From the NCBI GenBank assembly GCA_022605955.1, contig JAKCOZ010000032.1, positions 6,882,001-6,946,000 of the forward strand: a stretch of 64,000 nucleotides of DNA, in the 5' to 3' direction. Each line of letters starts with the position of its first letter. Within the stretch, counting starts at the first letter, position 1. The translations under genes were made by a program, and so were the position numbers. This DNA is from Rallus limicola. Its lineage: Eukaryota; Chordata; Aves; Gruiformes; Rallidae. Positions 1 to 11,478 of the stretch are shown here, in pieces. The notes under the pieces are model-generated. The model saw only the letters and a program-made list of their open reading frames with translations, searched no databases and had not been told where the DNA came from.

Positions 1-2640
1 TAACAGTTTCACTTGATGAAATCTATCCTTATGCCTTTTATCATTCAAGCATGCTAATGAGATCCCTCAAAAGATTAGTGAGGAGCCTAATAGACCAAAA
101 ACCTATTACAACAATCATTTTATGCAGTCTTTCAGTGAAGCAATGTGAACTTGTGCATGTAAATGATCCCCCCCTTAATAACTCAGGAATAATCACACCC
201 TCTGCACTTGTGCCAGCCCATTAGGGTATTTTAACAAATTAATGAATTTGTCTTTTTTTGAGGAGTGGTACCACGAGAGGAATTATCTTTTGGAAATGAT
301 ACATCTAACTTGTATAAAAGATGTTTGTACTGAATGGCTTAGGTCCTCTTCTTCCCAACAAGGAGGAGTAAACAAGAGTGAGATTGACAGGGAAAAAAAC
401 TAACAAAGAACACTCTTGCTAGTAAATACCTTGAACCACTGCAATCAACACTTCTTTGGTTCCACAGGTAATTTTCTAATGGTATACTCAGCATCAGTGG
501 AAACATTTGGTTACCCAGAGAATTTCCTTTTGGATAGTTATTTGGATATGACTATACACCTCACACTTTCCAGGGAATATGCTGTTCTACTTAATGAAAA
601 ATGCTTAATGTCCTGCTACAAGTCCTTTCATCACATGCTAATGAGACAAAAGCCTTATCTAGACATCCTGGGCAGCAAGCTGGGTCTGAAAAGCAGCTAT
701 GCTTTCACCAACAGAGAACATAATTCAATTGCCTAGTATATAAAAAACCGCTTCCCACCTACTCCAGCAGTCTTCACGATCACTAGAATGGGCTGCAACA
801 TCAGTGCCAGCTACACTGCTTCATACTTTTGGAGGCTAAGCTAGGATGGAAGAGAGAAATGAAGGACGCGGCAGGGGAGACACGTAACACCCGTGTGGTA
901 CAGGGCTGTGTCCCTGCAGCACTATGCTGACAAGAGCAACCTGCTTGGCTTGTGTGCCAGCTGGACATAAACCTGCTCTGAACCTTGGTTATTCTAAGGC
1001 TGTACCTAAAACACTCACATGATCTTCTGCTCAGAGCTGCTGGAGGGTACAGGCAGAAGGACATCTCTTTTCCCTACAGAAGATCATGAAGATGTTCCAC
1101 ATAAGACAGTGTGCTCCAGGGAGGGTGCTCTCTGGGCCCACACTCCTGACCAGTGCTAAAGCTCAAAGCTGCTCACACTCCTCCATTTCTCTTTTCAGCA
1201 TGAGCACAGAGAGCCTGGGAAACTTGTTAATAGGGAACAGTATTTTCAGAGTTGATTTCCTGTCCTTCCACTAGTTCAGTTACTTTCGTCTCCTCCTCGA
1301 ATACATTAAGAAAGATTAAAGATAAAAATACAGTCAATTAAATTAAATTTCTAGACTTGATCTCTGTATTCTTAAATTATTTCTTGTTCTCCTTCCCATG
1401 AACTTCATTATTTCCTTATTTCAAAGAACCAAACGATTTTCTTAAGAACACAATGTTTAACTATGCCCACTAAGAGCTCTTTTGCCCTTGTCTAGGCTGG
1501 TGTCAGACTATTTCTTTGTCTTCACACTCACTTTATTCTATAATAGACCTTAGATTTCAAGTGCTTCAGTACTCTTTTTTGTGTTCTGCTTTAAAGATCA
1601 AATTACAAATTAGTTTTATCATATAAAATGAGTTCTTCCCACAAACCCAAGATTACGTTTCCTTTTTCCAACTACATTTCTAATTCTTTAGTCGTGTAAT
1701 TTGCCTAAACCATTATCTTGTATTGACATAGTTGGCAAGCTACACAATGCAAAAAAACATTTTATTACCACACAATTTTCAATATACAAGCTTTGCTACA
1801 TTGAATTTTACATAGTGTGCTTCAGCAAGGTCATACCTGCTTTTCCAGCTATTTCTTACATCAGTTGGTGTGATTAAATTGAAAATATAAATCACTGAGT
1901 TGTTGAGTCTTGAACTATAAAGAAAGACACTAATAGGCCATTTTCTATTAATTTTCCTCCAGTATAGTGGGACAATTTACCCAGGAGCAGATCTGAAAAA
2001 TATTGTAAAGATTTTTAGATGATGTAAACCATTTTTTTTCTTGCTGACTCACTAGTATTTTACTTCTAGATGAAAACCATCTAGAAAGAGCTCATATCCA
2101 AGGAGTTCTTTTTGATTAGTTCTTCAGAACTACTTGGTGGAAGAAGTCTGTACAACTCCTCTGTCATCTGCTTCTTCTGGAAGCCAGTGATATAGATTAA
2201 AAGAGTCTCATGAGAGAGGGGAATGGCTTCTTGTTATGAGTACAAACCCTCCTTGGGTACCTTTCACATGTGATTATTGCCATTGTTATCAGAAACCTAG
2301 AAAGGGAAACTGTATAGTCCATCTTGGCAAAATAATATCCAACAAAATGTTTAAAAAGAATAAAATCAAATTAAGACGATTATTCACAGAGGTACCTGAA
2401 AAGACAGGAAAAAAAGCCTAGAGATATCAAATGCCAAGGTGTGATCTAAAACCTGGGAAGTCAAAAACAACACTGCATACTGCAGTGCAACTTTCACATA
2501 GATCTCAAGGAATCATCAGTGCTGCAGTGCATTTCCAAAAGAAGCAGTAGCAGCTTGCCCACTACTGGTTCTCTTGTTACACTGTCCTTTACTGGTTTTT
2601 TCCTCAACTTCACAAGACTTCACTTGTTTACAAAGTTCTT
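1..2640. other. AT-rich non-coding DNA, no gene recognised
   Basis: The stretch is AT-rich with many short A and T runs. The longest uninterrupted reading frame (about 416-736, +) has no ATG at its start, no recognisable domain and no coding-like codon bias, so I do not call it a gene. A more GC-rich patch at about 800-1200 has short open frames on both strands, again without recognisable motifs. I see no repeat family I can name here. Confidence 0.6.
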
Positions 2641-2659
2641 TCTGTGGATCTTTCTGAGG

Positions 2660-2805
2660 TTTCTGTCAACCCCTATCTCCACCCTGCTGTCCTCTAGAAC
2701 AGCAGCACACCTGGTCCTCCCAGTACTGTACTGTCTGCAAGCTTGCCACAGTCATTAATGAAGATATTTCACAGTACTGGCCCCAGAATGTGGGGTGTGC
2801 TGTCC
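2660..2805 (-). mobile_element. Degenerate CR1 LINE fragment
   Basis: Read on the + strand, the part around 2735-2790 (gcaagcttgcc, then cattaatgaagatatttcac and agtactggccccag) resembles the antisense of the CR1 reverse transcriptase region that follows the [13 protein letters not shown] motif. The same stretch is preserved in the younger copy at 47360-47450 (aatgaagatactgaacagga). The match is short and diverged, and both ends are uncertain. It is probably an old, truncated copy inserted in antisense orientation. Confidence 0.45.
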
Positions 2806-4815
2806 ATCAGACGCATCCTCTGCTACCAAGCTTTAGGCTTCCTAAAAGCCTAACCCTGAGAAGTCAATAGCACACAGTCAAGAAAACCTGAAAAATCACA
2901 GCTCAAGTTACTTGTTCAGATTGTAGGCTGATACGGTGCATAGGGAGAGTCCATTTCTTGGGGAAGCTTCCTACTGCATTAACTGCGAAACTGTGCTTTC
3001 TGGCTTCCTGAAATTCCTCTTCTGATCGCTCTGCCTAATGCAAAACACTATGAAAAATGCTATATGAAAAAAAAAATTATAATGAAAGCATTTCAGAGGA
3101 ATAATTCTATCTCATTAAACAACAAAGCACTAAGGAAGAGAAGCTACTTTCCAAGCTGTATGAAGTAAGCCACCGTAAATAAATGTGGCTACTAAGCCAG
3201 TGAATGATTTCTAAAAAGGGATTGTCAAGCAGTCATCTTCCTAACCCAGAGCATCGTTTCACCTGGGGCTATTTACGTGGGCTACAAATTAGCTATACAG
3301 TCTTTCCTCCAGCTCCTGTTCTTTGATGGATTTTCTCAGGATATCTGCCAGAATCCAAGGTAACGAATCTCAGGCAGTACTTGCCTTTCTCAAAGTGACC
3401 CTAAAGCAGATTGAGGGATGACAGATGCACTTTATGGTAATTTTAAAATTCTTCCATCCCAACTAGAAAGAGCTTTTAGATAGCTTTCTCTGAAATGATA
3501 ACAAAGCTCCAGACCGAAGGTCTCCATTTCTCTGTTACAAGGCAGTTTCCATGTATTTTTCCTTCTGGTAAAAGTGTTAGCTTGGCATAAAAGCTATGTT
3601 AAGAGCCCAAAACTTTGCACTAGAACATAGGGATTTTCCTTGCCTCTTTACCATCTTCCTTTTCTCCTCTGTTCACAGAAACATGGGAAAAAATTACCAA
3701 TTCCAATGTCAGTATTGTCAAAAAAGTGTCTTTTGTAAGTATCCTTCCTTATAACTATCCAGTCACTTTATAAGTCCATTACTTCGTTTTGGTTTTTAAA
3801 GTGCCTACGCTCTGCAATCTCACTATCCTCTGTGGTCAGATATTCTACATGAGATCTATGATGGTGCACGCCACGTCCTGTAAAAGGACAACCCTGCCAA
3901 GCTAGAGCACGTAGCCCTGCCTGTTAAATACCACCCACGTGTTTAACCTGCCCCCAGTCAGCAGGCCCACAGACACATTCTTCTGGTTTTGTGAGGCAGT
4001 TGTGTGATGAGACACATGGCCATGAGATGATGATGGTCACTAAACAGGAAAACAGTGTCCCTGTTACAAAAGGTGAGGTCCAAAAAGGATGCATTACACT
4101 GTTTCTGCAAGGAAGCCCAGCCCGCTCCCGAACAAGTTAAACAAACACTCATTTGTCTTAGGCTTCTGCTGTCTTTCTAAGGAAGCAAGGCAGGATTGCC
4201 TGCCAGATTAAGGTATGAAAAGAGAAAACAAGTATTTTCCAACTTCCTCAAACTGGCAACTATCCACTTTAAGCCATGTGCATACCTGAACACCCTGGAA
4301 ACGTAAGCAGAGACCATGGAAATACTCTGAGTATTATTATAACCTAAACATAAGGGTGATACTTTCAGCAAATTCTGCAGAGTTCAGTTTTACATCTGTG
4401 CAGATGTACTCTGCAAAGAACCACCAACACATGCAGCTTCTCCAAAGCAAAGATGGGATAAGATCATGTTTATATCATCAAGTGATGTAAATAACAATGC
4501 CCCGGAGTTAAAACCGTGCTGAACTTCTCTAATTTAAATTGATTCTTGTATGATCTGACATTCCCTAGCTTTTCTGAAACCAAATATAATATATTTATGA
4601 ATCAGACAGATGTCTTCAATATTACAGTGCTGTCAGCAATCCTGCCTCTCCGATGTTTAATATTTCATATCATCACAGAGACTGTTCAGAGAACTACTAT
4701 CTGGTGAGAAACCTCAGAGGAGAAACATCCTGAGATCAGGTTCCTGAGATCAGGGCACGCTGTGCAACTCCCTCGAGCCACCGTGAAAACCCAGAAGCTC
4801 ACCCAAGTTTCCCCT
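2806..4815. other. Non-coding DNA, no gene recognised apart from one weak exon-like segment
   Basis: Mostly AT-rich with no named repeat. A weak exon-like segment at 3679-3734 is listed separately. At 4729-4754 the 12-mer CCTGAGATCAGG occurs twice, 14 bp apart; the element is itself almost palindromic. Confidence 0.55.
3679..3734 (+). other. Weak exon-like segment with a zinc-finger-like half motif
   Basis: A pyrimidine-rich run ending in TTCACAG (to 3678) is followed by 56 bases and then GTAAGT at 3735-3740. In the second frame the segment reads NMGKNYQFQCQYCQKSVF, which includes the C-x2-C half of a C2H2-type finger (FQCQYCQK). The splice-site strings are good, but the segment is as AT-rich as its surroundings and no histidine half is visible in the sequence that follows. 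Such short frames are often open by chance. This is probably coincidence; I note it because the acceptor tract is strong. Confidence 0.15.
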
Positions 4816-4820
4816 CCCCC

Positions 4821-4863
4821 TGACGTCACATGCCCCTACCCCCACCTCCCCCTAGCCTTAAAA
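4821..4863 (+). promoter_or_regulatory. CRE palindrome followed by a TATA-like box
   Basis: A perfect cAMP-response-element palindrome, TGACGTCA (4821-4828), lies in a C-rich run and is followed 29 bp later by TTAAAA (4858-4863). This resembles a small core promoter facing right and ends about 28 bp before the 5' end of the CR1 copy at 4891. CR1 is not known to bring such a box, so it may be genomic DNA at the insertion site, the end of an unrecognised LTR, or chance. Confidence 0.3.
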
Positions 4864-4890
4864 GGGGTCCAGGAGGGCAGCAACTAGTCT

Positions 4891-6726
4891 TGGGATGACT
4901 ATAGGAATGTAATGAGATCATGTAGGGAGGAAGCCAGATGGGCTAAAGCTGAACTGGAACTCAGACTGGCCAGTTCTCTGAAAGATGATAAAAAGTCCTT
5001 CTATCAATATATTAACAGTAAAAGGAGGGGCAAGGAGAATCTCCAGCCCTTTTTGGATGCAGGGGGAACATTAGTGACAAGGGATGAGGATAAGGCTGAG
5101 TAGGTAATTCCTCCTTTACCTCAGTCCTTAATAGCAAAATAGGATATGCCCTGAGTACTCATCCTCAGGAGCTGGCTGACAGGGAGGGAAGAATAACAAA
5201 GCTCACATGATTCTGGTGGAAATGATTAGTGACCAATTAGACACCTACAAATCAAAGGGGCTGGATGGGATCCACCCAAAGATGTGCTGCCAAACCCCTT
5301 TCCATCATCTATCATGAAGAAGTTCCACTCCACTGGAGGCTGGCAGATGTTACACCCATATACAAGAAGGGTCAGAAAGAGGATCTGGGGAACTACAGGC
5401 CTGTCAGTCTGACCTCAGTCCTGGGCAGAATCATGGAGAGGGTCATCTTGGGCACTATCATGCAGCACATGTGTGATGGGCAGGGCATTAGGCCCAGTCA
5501 ACATGGGTTTACTAAAGGTAGATCCTGTCAAACTAACCTGATCACCTTCTGTGACAAGGTGACCCGCTTAAAGGACAAGGGGAAGGCTGTGGATGTGGTC
5601 TACCTGGACTTCAGTAAAGCCACAGCATTCTGACTGAGAAACTGGCTGCCACTGGGCTGGACAGGAGGACCCTCAGCTGGGTTCAACACTGGCTGGATGG
5701 ACGGGCCCAAAGGTGGTGGGGCGGGTGGGGGGGGGTGGGTGTGAATGGTGCCAAATCCAGCTGGAGGCTGGTCATGAGTGGCATCCCCCAGGGCTCAGTC
5801 CTGGGGCCAGTTTTATTCAACATCTTTATCAATGAAGGGATGGAATGCTCCCTCAGTGAGTTTGCAGGTGACACTAGGCTGGGAGGAAGTGTTGATCTGC
5901 CTGAGGGTAGGGAGACTCTTTGGAGGATCTGAACAGGCTGGACCCATGGGCTGAGACCAACGGGATGAGGTTTAACAAGGCCAAGTGCAGAGTGCTGCAC
6001 ATGGGACAGAACAACCCCATGCAGCGCTACAGGCTGGGGGAGACTGGCTGGAGAGCTGTCAGGCAGAGAAGGATCTGGGGGTGTTGGGTGACTGCAGGCT
6101 GAATATGAGCCAGCAGTGTGCCCAGGTGGCCAGGAAAGCCAATGGCATCCTAGCTTGTATCAGAAATAGCGTGGCCAGGAGGTCTGGGGAGGGGATTGTG
6201 CCCTTGTACTGGGCACTGGTGAGGCTGCACCTCAAGTGCTGGGTCCAGTTCTGAGCTCCTCACCATCAGAAGGACATGGAGGTCCTTGAAAGAGTCCAGA
6301 GAAGGGCAGCCAGGCTGGGGAAGGGGCTGGAGGGCAAATCCTCTGAGGAGCAGCTGAGGGAGCTGGGGGTGTTCAGCCTGGAGAAGAGGAAGCTGAGGGG
6401 AGACCTTATCACTGCCTACACTGACCTGACAGGAGGATGTAGAGAGGTGGGCGCTGGTCTCTTCAGCCAGGGGACAGGAGATGGGACAAGGGGCAATGGG
6501 CTCAAGCTGGGCCAGGGCACGGTCAGAGCAGATGTGAGGGAAAAGTTCTTCCCTGGCAGAGTTGTCAGGGCCTGGAACAGGCTGCCCAGGGAGGGGGCTG
6601 AGTCACCATCTCTGGGTGTGTTTAACAGACAGGTAGATGAGGTGCTCAGGGATATGGTTTAGCACAGAACAGGAATGGTTGGACTTGCTGATCTTAAAGG
6701 TCTTTTCAAACCTTGTGATACTGTGA
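4891..6726 (+). mobile_element. 5'-truncated CR1 LINE with decayed ORF2 (reverse transcriptase)
   Basis: This is the longest recent-type CR1 in the window. It keeps most of the reverse transcriptase part of ORF2, which copies LINE RNA into DNA at the insertion site. Visible blocks in order are a linker (about 4891-5100), NYRPVSLTSV near 5391, QHGFTKGRSC near 5500, motif A as VYLDFSKA (about 5597-5620), [19 protein letters not shown] (about 5774-5832), the motif C region (5861-5872) and the C-terminal [13 protein letters not shown] block near 6490. The copy is dead. There is a stop at 5101, frame shifts near 5275 and 5930, and about 14 bases missing at 5620/5621 just after motif A. The conserved FADD of motif C reads FAGD (GGT codon at 5867-5869). 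A G-rich expansion sits at 5713-5741. The 3' end is TGTGATACTGTGATT, a variant of the CR1 terminal repeat. The 5' limit is taken where the CR1-like frame begins after a stop at 4885. Confidence 0.93.
5713..5741 (+). repeat. G-rich tract inside CR1 (possible G-quadruplex)
   Basis: A run of G tracts separated by single T or C bases, including nine to ten consecutive G, interrupts the CR1 coding frame just before the GVNGAKSSW block. The other CR1 copies here do not cover this part of ORF2, so I judge it to be a local expansion from general CR1 knowledge. The spacing fits a G-quadruplex motif on the + strand. Confidence 0.65.
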
Positions 6727-8460
6727 TTGGTCCACTGATGCCAATGACCACTGATGCTGTACCCATGAGCTACCACTAGAATGGCCACCTTCCTGTAAAA
6801 CTGGTGACAGAACAGGAATCGGGTTAAACAGAATTTGAAAAACACTGACTTTTGATGGAGCTGGAACAAATCTGTTTGTGGAAATACTGAATGTTTTTCT
6901 GTTTCCATCAGAAAGATCCTGCCCTAGTCAGACCAAAAGGAGTCTGCCACTTACTTTCAAGGCATCATGCCATCAACATTCATAGCTGTCAGGTTAATCA
7001 CAGTTCTTTTTATTCAATATTGGTTTACCACTCCTTAAATAGAAGTGGGAACAGCTCTGTTTAATTTCAAGTTCCCCACAGACTGTTAATACATTAAAAG
7101 GATTAAGCTACCAACCAGTAGTTAGTTCTCAACCTCCCTTAAAAAAATCCTCAACCAGGCAACAGAAAACAAAAAAAAAATTAATGCCTCTGCTTCCTTG
7201 ACAAGATCCCCAGTGAGCTCATTCCTCAGCTCAGAGTTGAGTTACTTCCATACAGATGGCCACAAAGAACAAAAATAAAGCTCTAGCTTTTCCTGGCCCT
7301 GACAAATTTGATCACAGCCTCAATAATTAAAACTTTCCTTGCCAACCAGTACCATCACAACAAGCTAAAGAATGAAAATTAAGAAACCCACTGAACTGTA
7401 GGTTTACCTGAGACAAACTGGTGTTGATCCACTTATTCAAGTTTACTCTAATTTAAAAAAATATTATGGACTAACCTAGAAATAATGCAACAAGAGGAAA
7501 GAACGGGCCAGTTATGTAAATAAATACTGAGTCAGGCTTCTGTTACATGGACCTATCAAACAAGAGTTCAGCAGTAACTTCTAGAGGAGGAAGCTCAACG
7601 ATGGGCTAGTGGCACTTATGTCAGATTCGGTACACAGTGATGGGCAGGGAGGCACTGAAAGAATTTCAGTTCCTACTTTATACTCCAAGGGAATTGATCA
7701 GCATCCTTTCAGCCTTCCAACACAGTAGAAACATTTGCAAATGTTACTTCAGCAGCTCAGTATTGCAAATCAGCTGCTTTCAGAGAGCTCCCTTCAGTTT
7801 TCTGGGAACATGAAAGCTGCTTTGGTACAGCTCATTTTGGCACACAGCATTAATTGTGTATTTATGCTGGTTGTCCATTCATTGTTTGAATCATTCCTAT
7901 AGCCACATAACATGACTTTTCTAAATATCTCATCTGAGACAAATTCTAACTTTGGAAACGGCATCATTCATATCTCTTTTCTATGTATATGATAGCATTC
8001 ATTAAACGCCTACAGTTCTTGCTCTCCTGTATTACAGTGCACTAGCTTTAATCTGTTTTCCTTTTGGTTCTGGGGGTGGTTTGTCCTTTAAAATAAACAA
8101 AAAGAAAGAAAAGAAGTTGCTTATAGGTGTGTTTACTTCCACATCTAGTGTGACTGTTCAGCTAAATCCCTGAAAGCTACAGGCTTGTTAGTGAGCACCA
8201 CACGGATATTAACAGCAACTGATACTGAAGGCACTAGGTCAAATGAATGCTTCCTTAAGATAGCACTGTTTGTCATCAAGATAAAATGCCTTGTTAGTGT
8301 TATGCATAAAATAAATTGATTTTAATTTTCCAGCATCTGTTTCAGTTCTCATCACTTATTAGTGACTAGTGCTCATGGATCTAAAGGGAAAACTTCTGAA
8401 AAAAGATTTGCTTCATCTTCAGCTGTCAAGATCCACAACCTGGACAAGACTTAGCTTGGC
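6727..8460. other. Non-coding DNA, no gene recognised
   Basis: AT-rich sequence with short A runs, for example near 7170. I see no splice-flanked open segment, no named repeat and no RNA gene in this stretch. Confidence 0.55.
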
Positions 8461-8656
8461 AGAGATTAAACCCCCTTGCCTTCCAACCCAACCTCAGATC
8501 GCTCTGGGTGGCTGGGGGCATCTGGGCTTAACCCCTGAGTGACGTCCAATTGTCAGGTGTTTTATCCTGACCAGTTCTCCCCAATTCTTGGAGAACAGAA
8601 TTAAGACTTGAAATGGAGTCAAGGTTGAAGTTGATTTGGCCCACAACAAACATGCA

Positions 8657-8736
8657 GGGGAAGGGGGGAAGAAAGAGAAAAGGGTGGAAAAGAGAGATAA
8701 AGAGTGGAAAGGGCGGGGGGGGGGGGGGGGGGGGGG
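8657..8736 (+). repeat. Purine-rich tract ending in 22 consecutive G
   Basis: About 80 bases are almost all A and G, ending in an uninterrupted run of 22 G at 8715-8736 (interrupted before that by one C at 8714). Long G runs are prone to length error in sequencing and assembly, so the exact count is uncertain. Confidence 0.85.
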
Positions 8737-8921
8737 CACTATATCTACCACCACCTGGCTGGGGGGTGGGACATTCCTTGATGTCTCCATATTACCTTGG
8801 TTGTCCCTGGGTGTGTTCATTCTCTGTTGCTTCCCTCCTCCCCCTGTTTTTCCATGGCAGGATGCTCCCTTTCTGTAGTCATCTTTGGCATAGCCATAAG
8901 CTTCCACCTGGCTTGTGGGAA

Positions 8922-9037
8922 TGCTTCAGGGTGGATGAGGGAATGTCTGATGTGTGAATGGCTCCTGATGTGTCTCCTGATATCTTTTGGGTGGATATGT
9001 GGAAGGAATGCTCTCCTGATGTCTTCAGGGTGGGTCC
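8922..9037. repeat. Imperfect minisatellite-like repeats
   Basis: The core CTTCAGGGTGGAT occurs at 8924-8936, as CTTTTGGGTGGAT at 8984-8996 and as CTTCAGGGTGGGT at 9023-9035. CTCCTGATG-type words occur between them at 8962, 8974 and 9013. Translated on the minus strand this gives repeated HPEDIRR / HPKDIRR / HPEAF units. Unit length is irregular (60 then 39 bases), so it is an old or degenerate tandem array. No function is implied. Confidence 0.55.
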
Positions 9038-9180
9038 TTGAATAGTCATGAGGTCCTTGGCACAAGCCCCTTTAAGCCTGACCAGTGGTGATGTGGTGTG
9101 GTAGGAATGAGGTTTGGTTAGGTAAGAGAAAAAAGAGGGGGGTAAGGTTCTGTTGGCAATTGTTAAGGTATATTTCCAGT

Positions 9181-10838
9181 ACCTTACATCAGCTAAAGGA
9201 GAGCAGCTGGAGAAATTCAGATGTCCAATGGTTGCTAAATAATCTGAAACAAAGTTAGACAAATGCAGGTACAGCACTGGAAATCTGTGTGACACACAAA
9301 TGGCACCATTTGCAGGATCCCATATTCTCCAAATATATGGTATGAAGTTTCAGCACAAATCAAAATACCTGGAAATGACACCAAATCCTCTGTTATGACA
9401 TAAAAATACAGCAGATGCCCTGCTGGACAGAGGAATTGCAGCACTGCAGTGCCAGAGCCCTCACAAAGCACACAGTTTGTCTTACATGAACTTGTCACCT
9501 GCCATATCCAGGCTTCACTTCAGCAACTTGGGCTGCTGAGATGTCCAGCCAGAGCCAATGTCCTGGAATAGCCAAAGTAAATAAAGAAATACCATGAGAA
9601 TGGGAAGTATGATCTCAGCAGATGACAAGAGCTTTGAAAACTGGTTGTTTCATTTGTACTAGGTACTGGGAAGCCAGAGGGCAGCTGGAAAGCACGGATG
9701 GCACAAGACTTACTCTGCTGCTTAGTGCAACACAGAAACCCAAATGGAAGAGGACACTGTCAGCCAGTCACCATCACGGAGATGGACCACAGCAGCTATA
9801 GAACAGCTGCCACAAGACTCCTGCAGCACCAGAAACTTCCTGGGAGTCTCCAAACTGGGAAACACATTGAGATTAAAAGGGGAGGTTTCATTAGGAAGGA
9901 CTATCTATGCTGCTGTACTGAAAGAAAATGACATCTTGATACTTTCAGAAAATGGGAGAAATCTTGAGGAGCTGGGAATAAATATGACTGGATGGTGGAC
10001 CAAAAGCCTAGGAGGTGATGTAAACCCAGAAAACAACCAGTGAGTGTTGGCAGAGCAGCAACAAAGGTGAAATCTCAGGGGAAAAGGCAGATTGCCTTGT
10101 ATCAGGTGCTGAAGAAAGTAAGTCTGGAAGATGATGGTGTATCAACAGGGCCTCGTACAGGAATAAGCGATTTAAACAGACCAAGGCATGCCTATGCAAT
10201 GCAGCAATGTCTGTGAGGATCACCAGGGAGTGAGGAAGTTCATTCTGAGGATAATACCCCAAGAGGTATTATGAGAGCCTCAGAAATATCTTGCCTGAGC
10301 TAGAATTTTGGTTTTTCCTGGGAAGATTCAAACTGCAGAAAGCTTTTATTCTGCGTTCTGAGGAGCCAGAGAGACACTGTAATAAATCCTGTGCCTGAGG
10401 CTAACCACAGACGGCTCCAAGGTTGGCAAAAAGGTTTTCTGGTGACTTTTGCAACTGGTGCCTGAGGATGAGCCTGATTTCAGAAAAGCATTGGGCTGGG
10501 ATACACTGCTGGCTTTCCAGCTGACTAACCCTGCTAAAAAGCAATTACACAGAGGTGAAATCCCAGTCAGCAGTGAGCTAATGAGTACTGCAGAACAGCA
10601 ACTACCCAGCAGCAAGGGAAAGTCAACATCACTCAAAACCCTCCTCATCAGTCTTAAGAGCAGGGAGTACTAAGACCCAGGGCCCAACAGTCCTGCAGTG
10701 GATACACCTTGCATGGGGTCCCTGATGCTCACCAACACATCTCCTAGACCTAAGGGATAAAAGCGTGCATCTTGTGGGGCAGCAAATGCTCCCAGATAGA
10801 CCATGAGAAATGTGGCTGGTATGTAAATCAGTTTGAAT
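9181..10838. other. Non-coding DNA, no gene recognised
   Basis: The + strand is purine-rich from about 9600 to 10100, with one open frame of about 100 codons (9744-10043, ATG start). It has no recognisable domain and no clear splice or promoter context, so I do not call it a gene. An 8-bp perfect inverted repeat with a 6-base loop (ATAATACC/GGTATTAT) is at 10251-10272. An AATAAA near 10380 has no obvious transcript in front of it. Confidence 0.5.
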
Positions 10839-10841
10839 GAT

Positions 10842-11478
10842 CTGAATCACAGAATCATAGAATGGTCTAGGTTGGAAGGGACCCCAAGGATCATAGAGTT
10901 CCAACCCCCCTGCCACAGGCAGGGCCACCAACCTCCAGGCCTGGATCTACACCAGGTTGCCCAGGGCTCCATCCAGCCTGGCCTTGAACACCAGGGACGG
11001 GGCACCCACCAACTCTCTGGGCACCGTGTTCCAGCCCCTCACCACTCTCTCTGTAAAGAACTTCCCCGTAATATCTAATTTAAATCTTCATTCCTTTCGT
11101 TTTAATCCATTCCCCCTTGTCCTGCCACTGTCTACCCTTTTAAAAAGCTGATTCCCCTCCTGTTCCTCTGCTCCCTTCATGGACTGGCAGGCTGCAATGA
11201 GGTCCCCCCACAGCCTTCTCTTCTCCAGGCTGAACAAGCCCAGCTCCCTCAGCCTCTCCTCGTAGGGGAGCTGCTCCAGCCCTCTGAGCATCTTCGTGGC
11301 TCCTCTGACCCCTCTCCAGCAGTTCTACATCTTTCTTGTACTGGGGCCCCAGCTCTGGACACAGGACTCCAGCTGGGGCCTCACGGGGGCAGAGTAGAGA
11401 GAGACAATCCCCTCCCTGTCCCTGCTGCCACCCCTCTGCTGATGGAGCCCAGGATCCCATTGGCCTTCCGGTTCTGGT
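10842..11478 (-). mobile_element. 5'-truncated CR1 LINE, antisense
   Basis: The 3' end lies at the left. On the + strand it starts with ATCACAGAATCATAGAATGG followed by GGTTGGAAGGGACC, the antisense of the avian CR1 3' end. Reading leftwards from 11478 the minus strand carries the ORF2 C-terminal part: [10 protein letters not shown] near 11460, then [38 protein letters not shown] and [10 protein letters not shown]. Frame breaks separate these blocks. The CCACCAACCTCCAGGCCTGG-type 3' UTR differs from that of the copies at 20333, 30836 and 46522, so it is another CR1 subfamily. Non-functional; the reverse transcriptase catalytic region was lost by 5' truncation. Confidence 0.93.

Larger units (their letters stand above)
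8461..9180 (-). mobile_element. Possible decayed LTR-type element with G22/C22 tract
   Basis: This block differs sharply from its flanks. Read on the minus strand it has a C-rich to pyrimidine-rich layout (C22, then CCCTTTCCACTC, TTTATCTC and TTTTCCACCC) that recalls the C-tract and CT-rich run of the LTRs at 41799 and 60298. It also has scattered CpG, a long open frame in the C-rich part (8494-8907) and an imperfect minisatellite. I could not define TG...CA ends or a target duplication, nor recognise a family. The LTR assignment is only a layout resemblance; a single-copy low-complexity region is the main alternative. Confidence 0.25.

Noticed and set aside
416..736. Open frame of about 106 codons on the + strand
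   Set aside because: No ATG at the start, no domain, AT-rich background composition and no splice or promoter context; expected by chance in 64 kb.
9744..10043. ATG-started open frame of 99 codons on the + strand
   Set aside because: No recognisable domain, and the purine-rich composition alone lengthens frames; no evidence of transcription signals.
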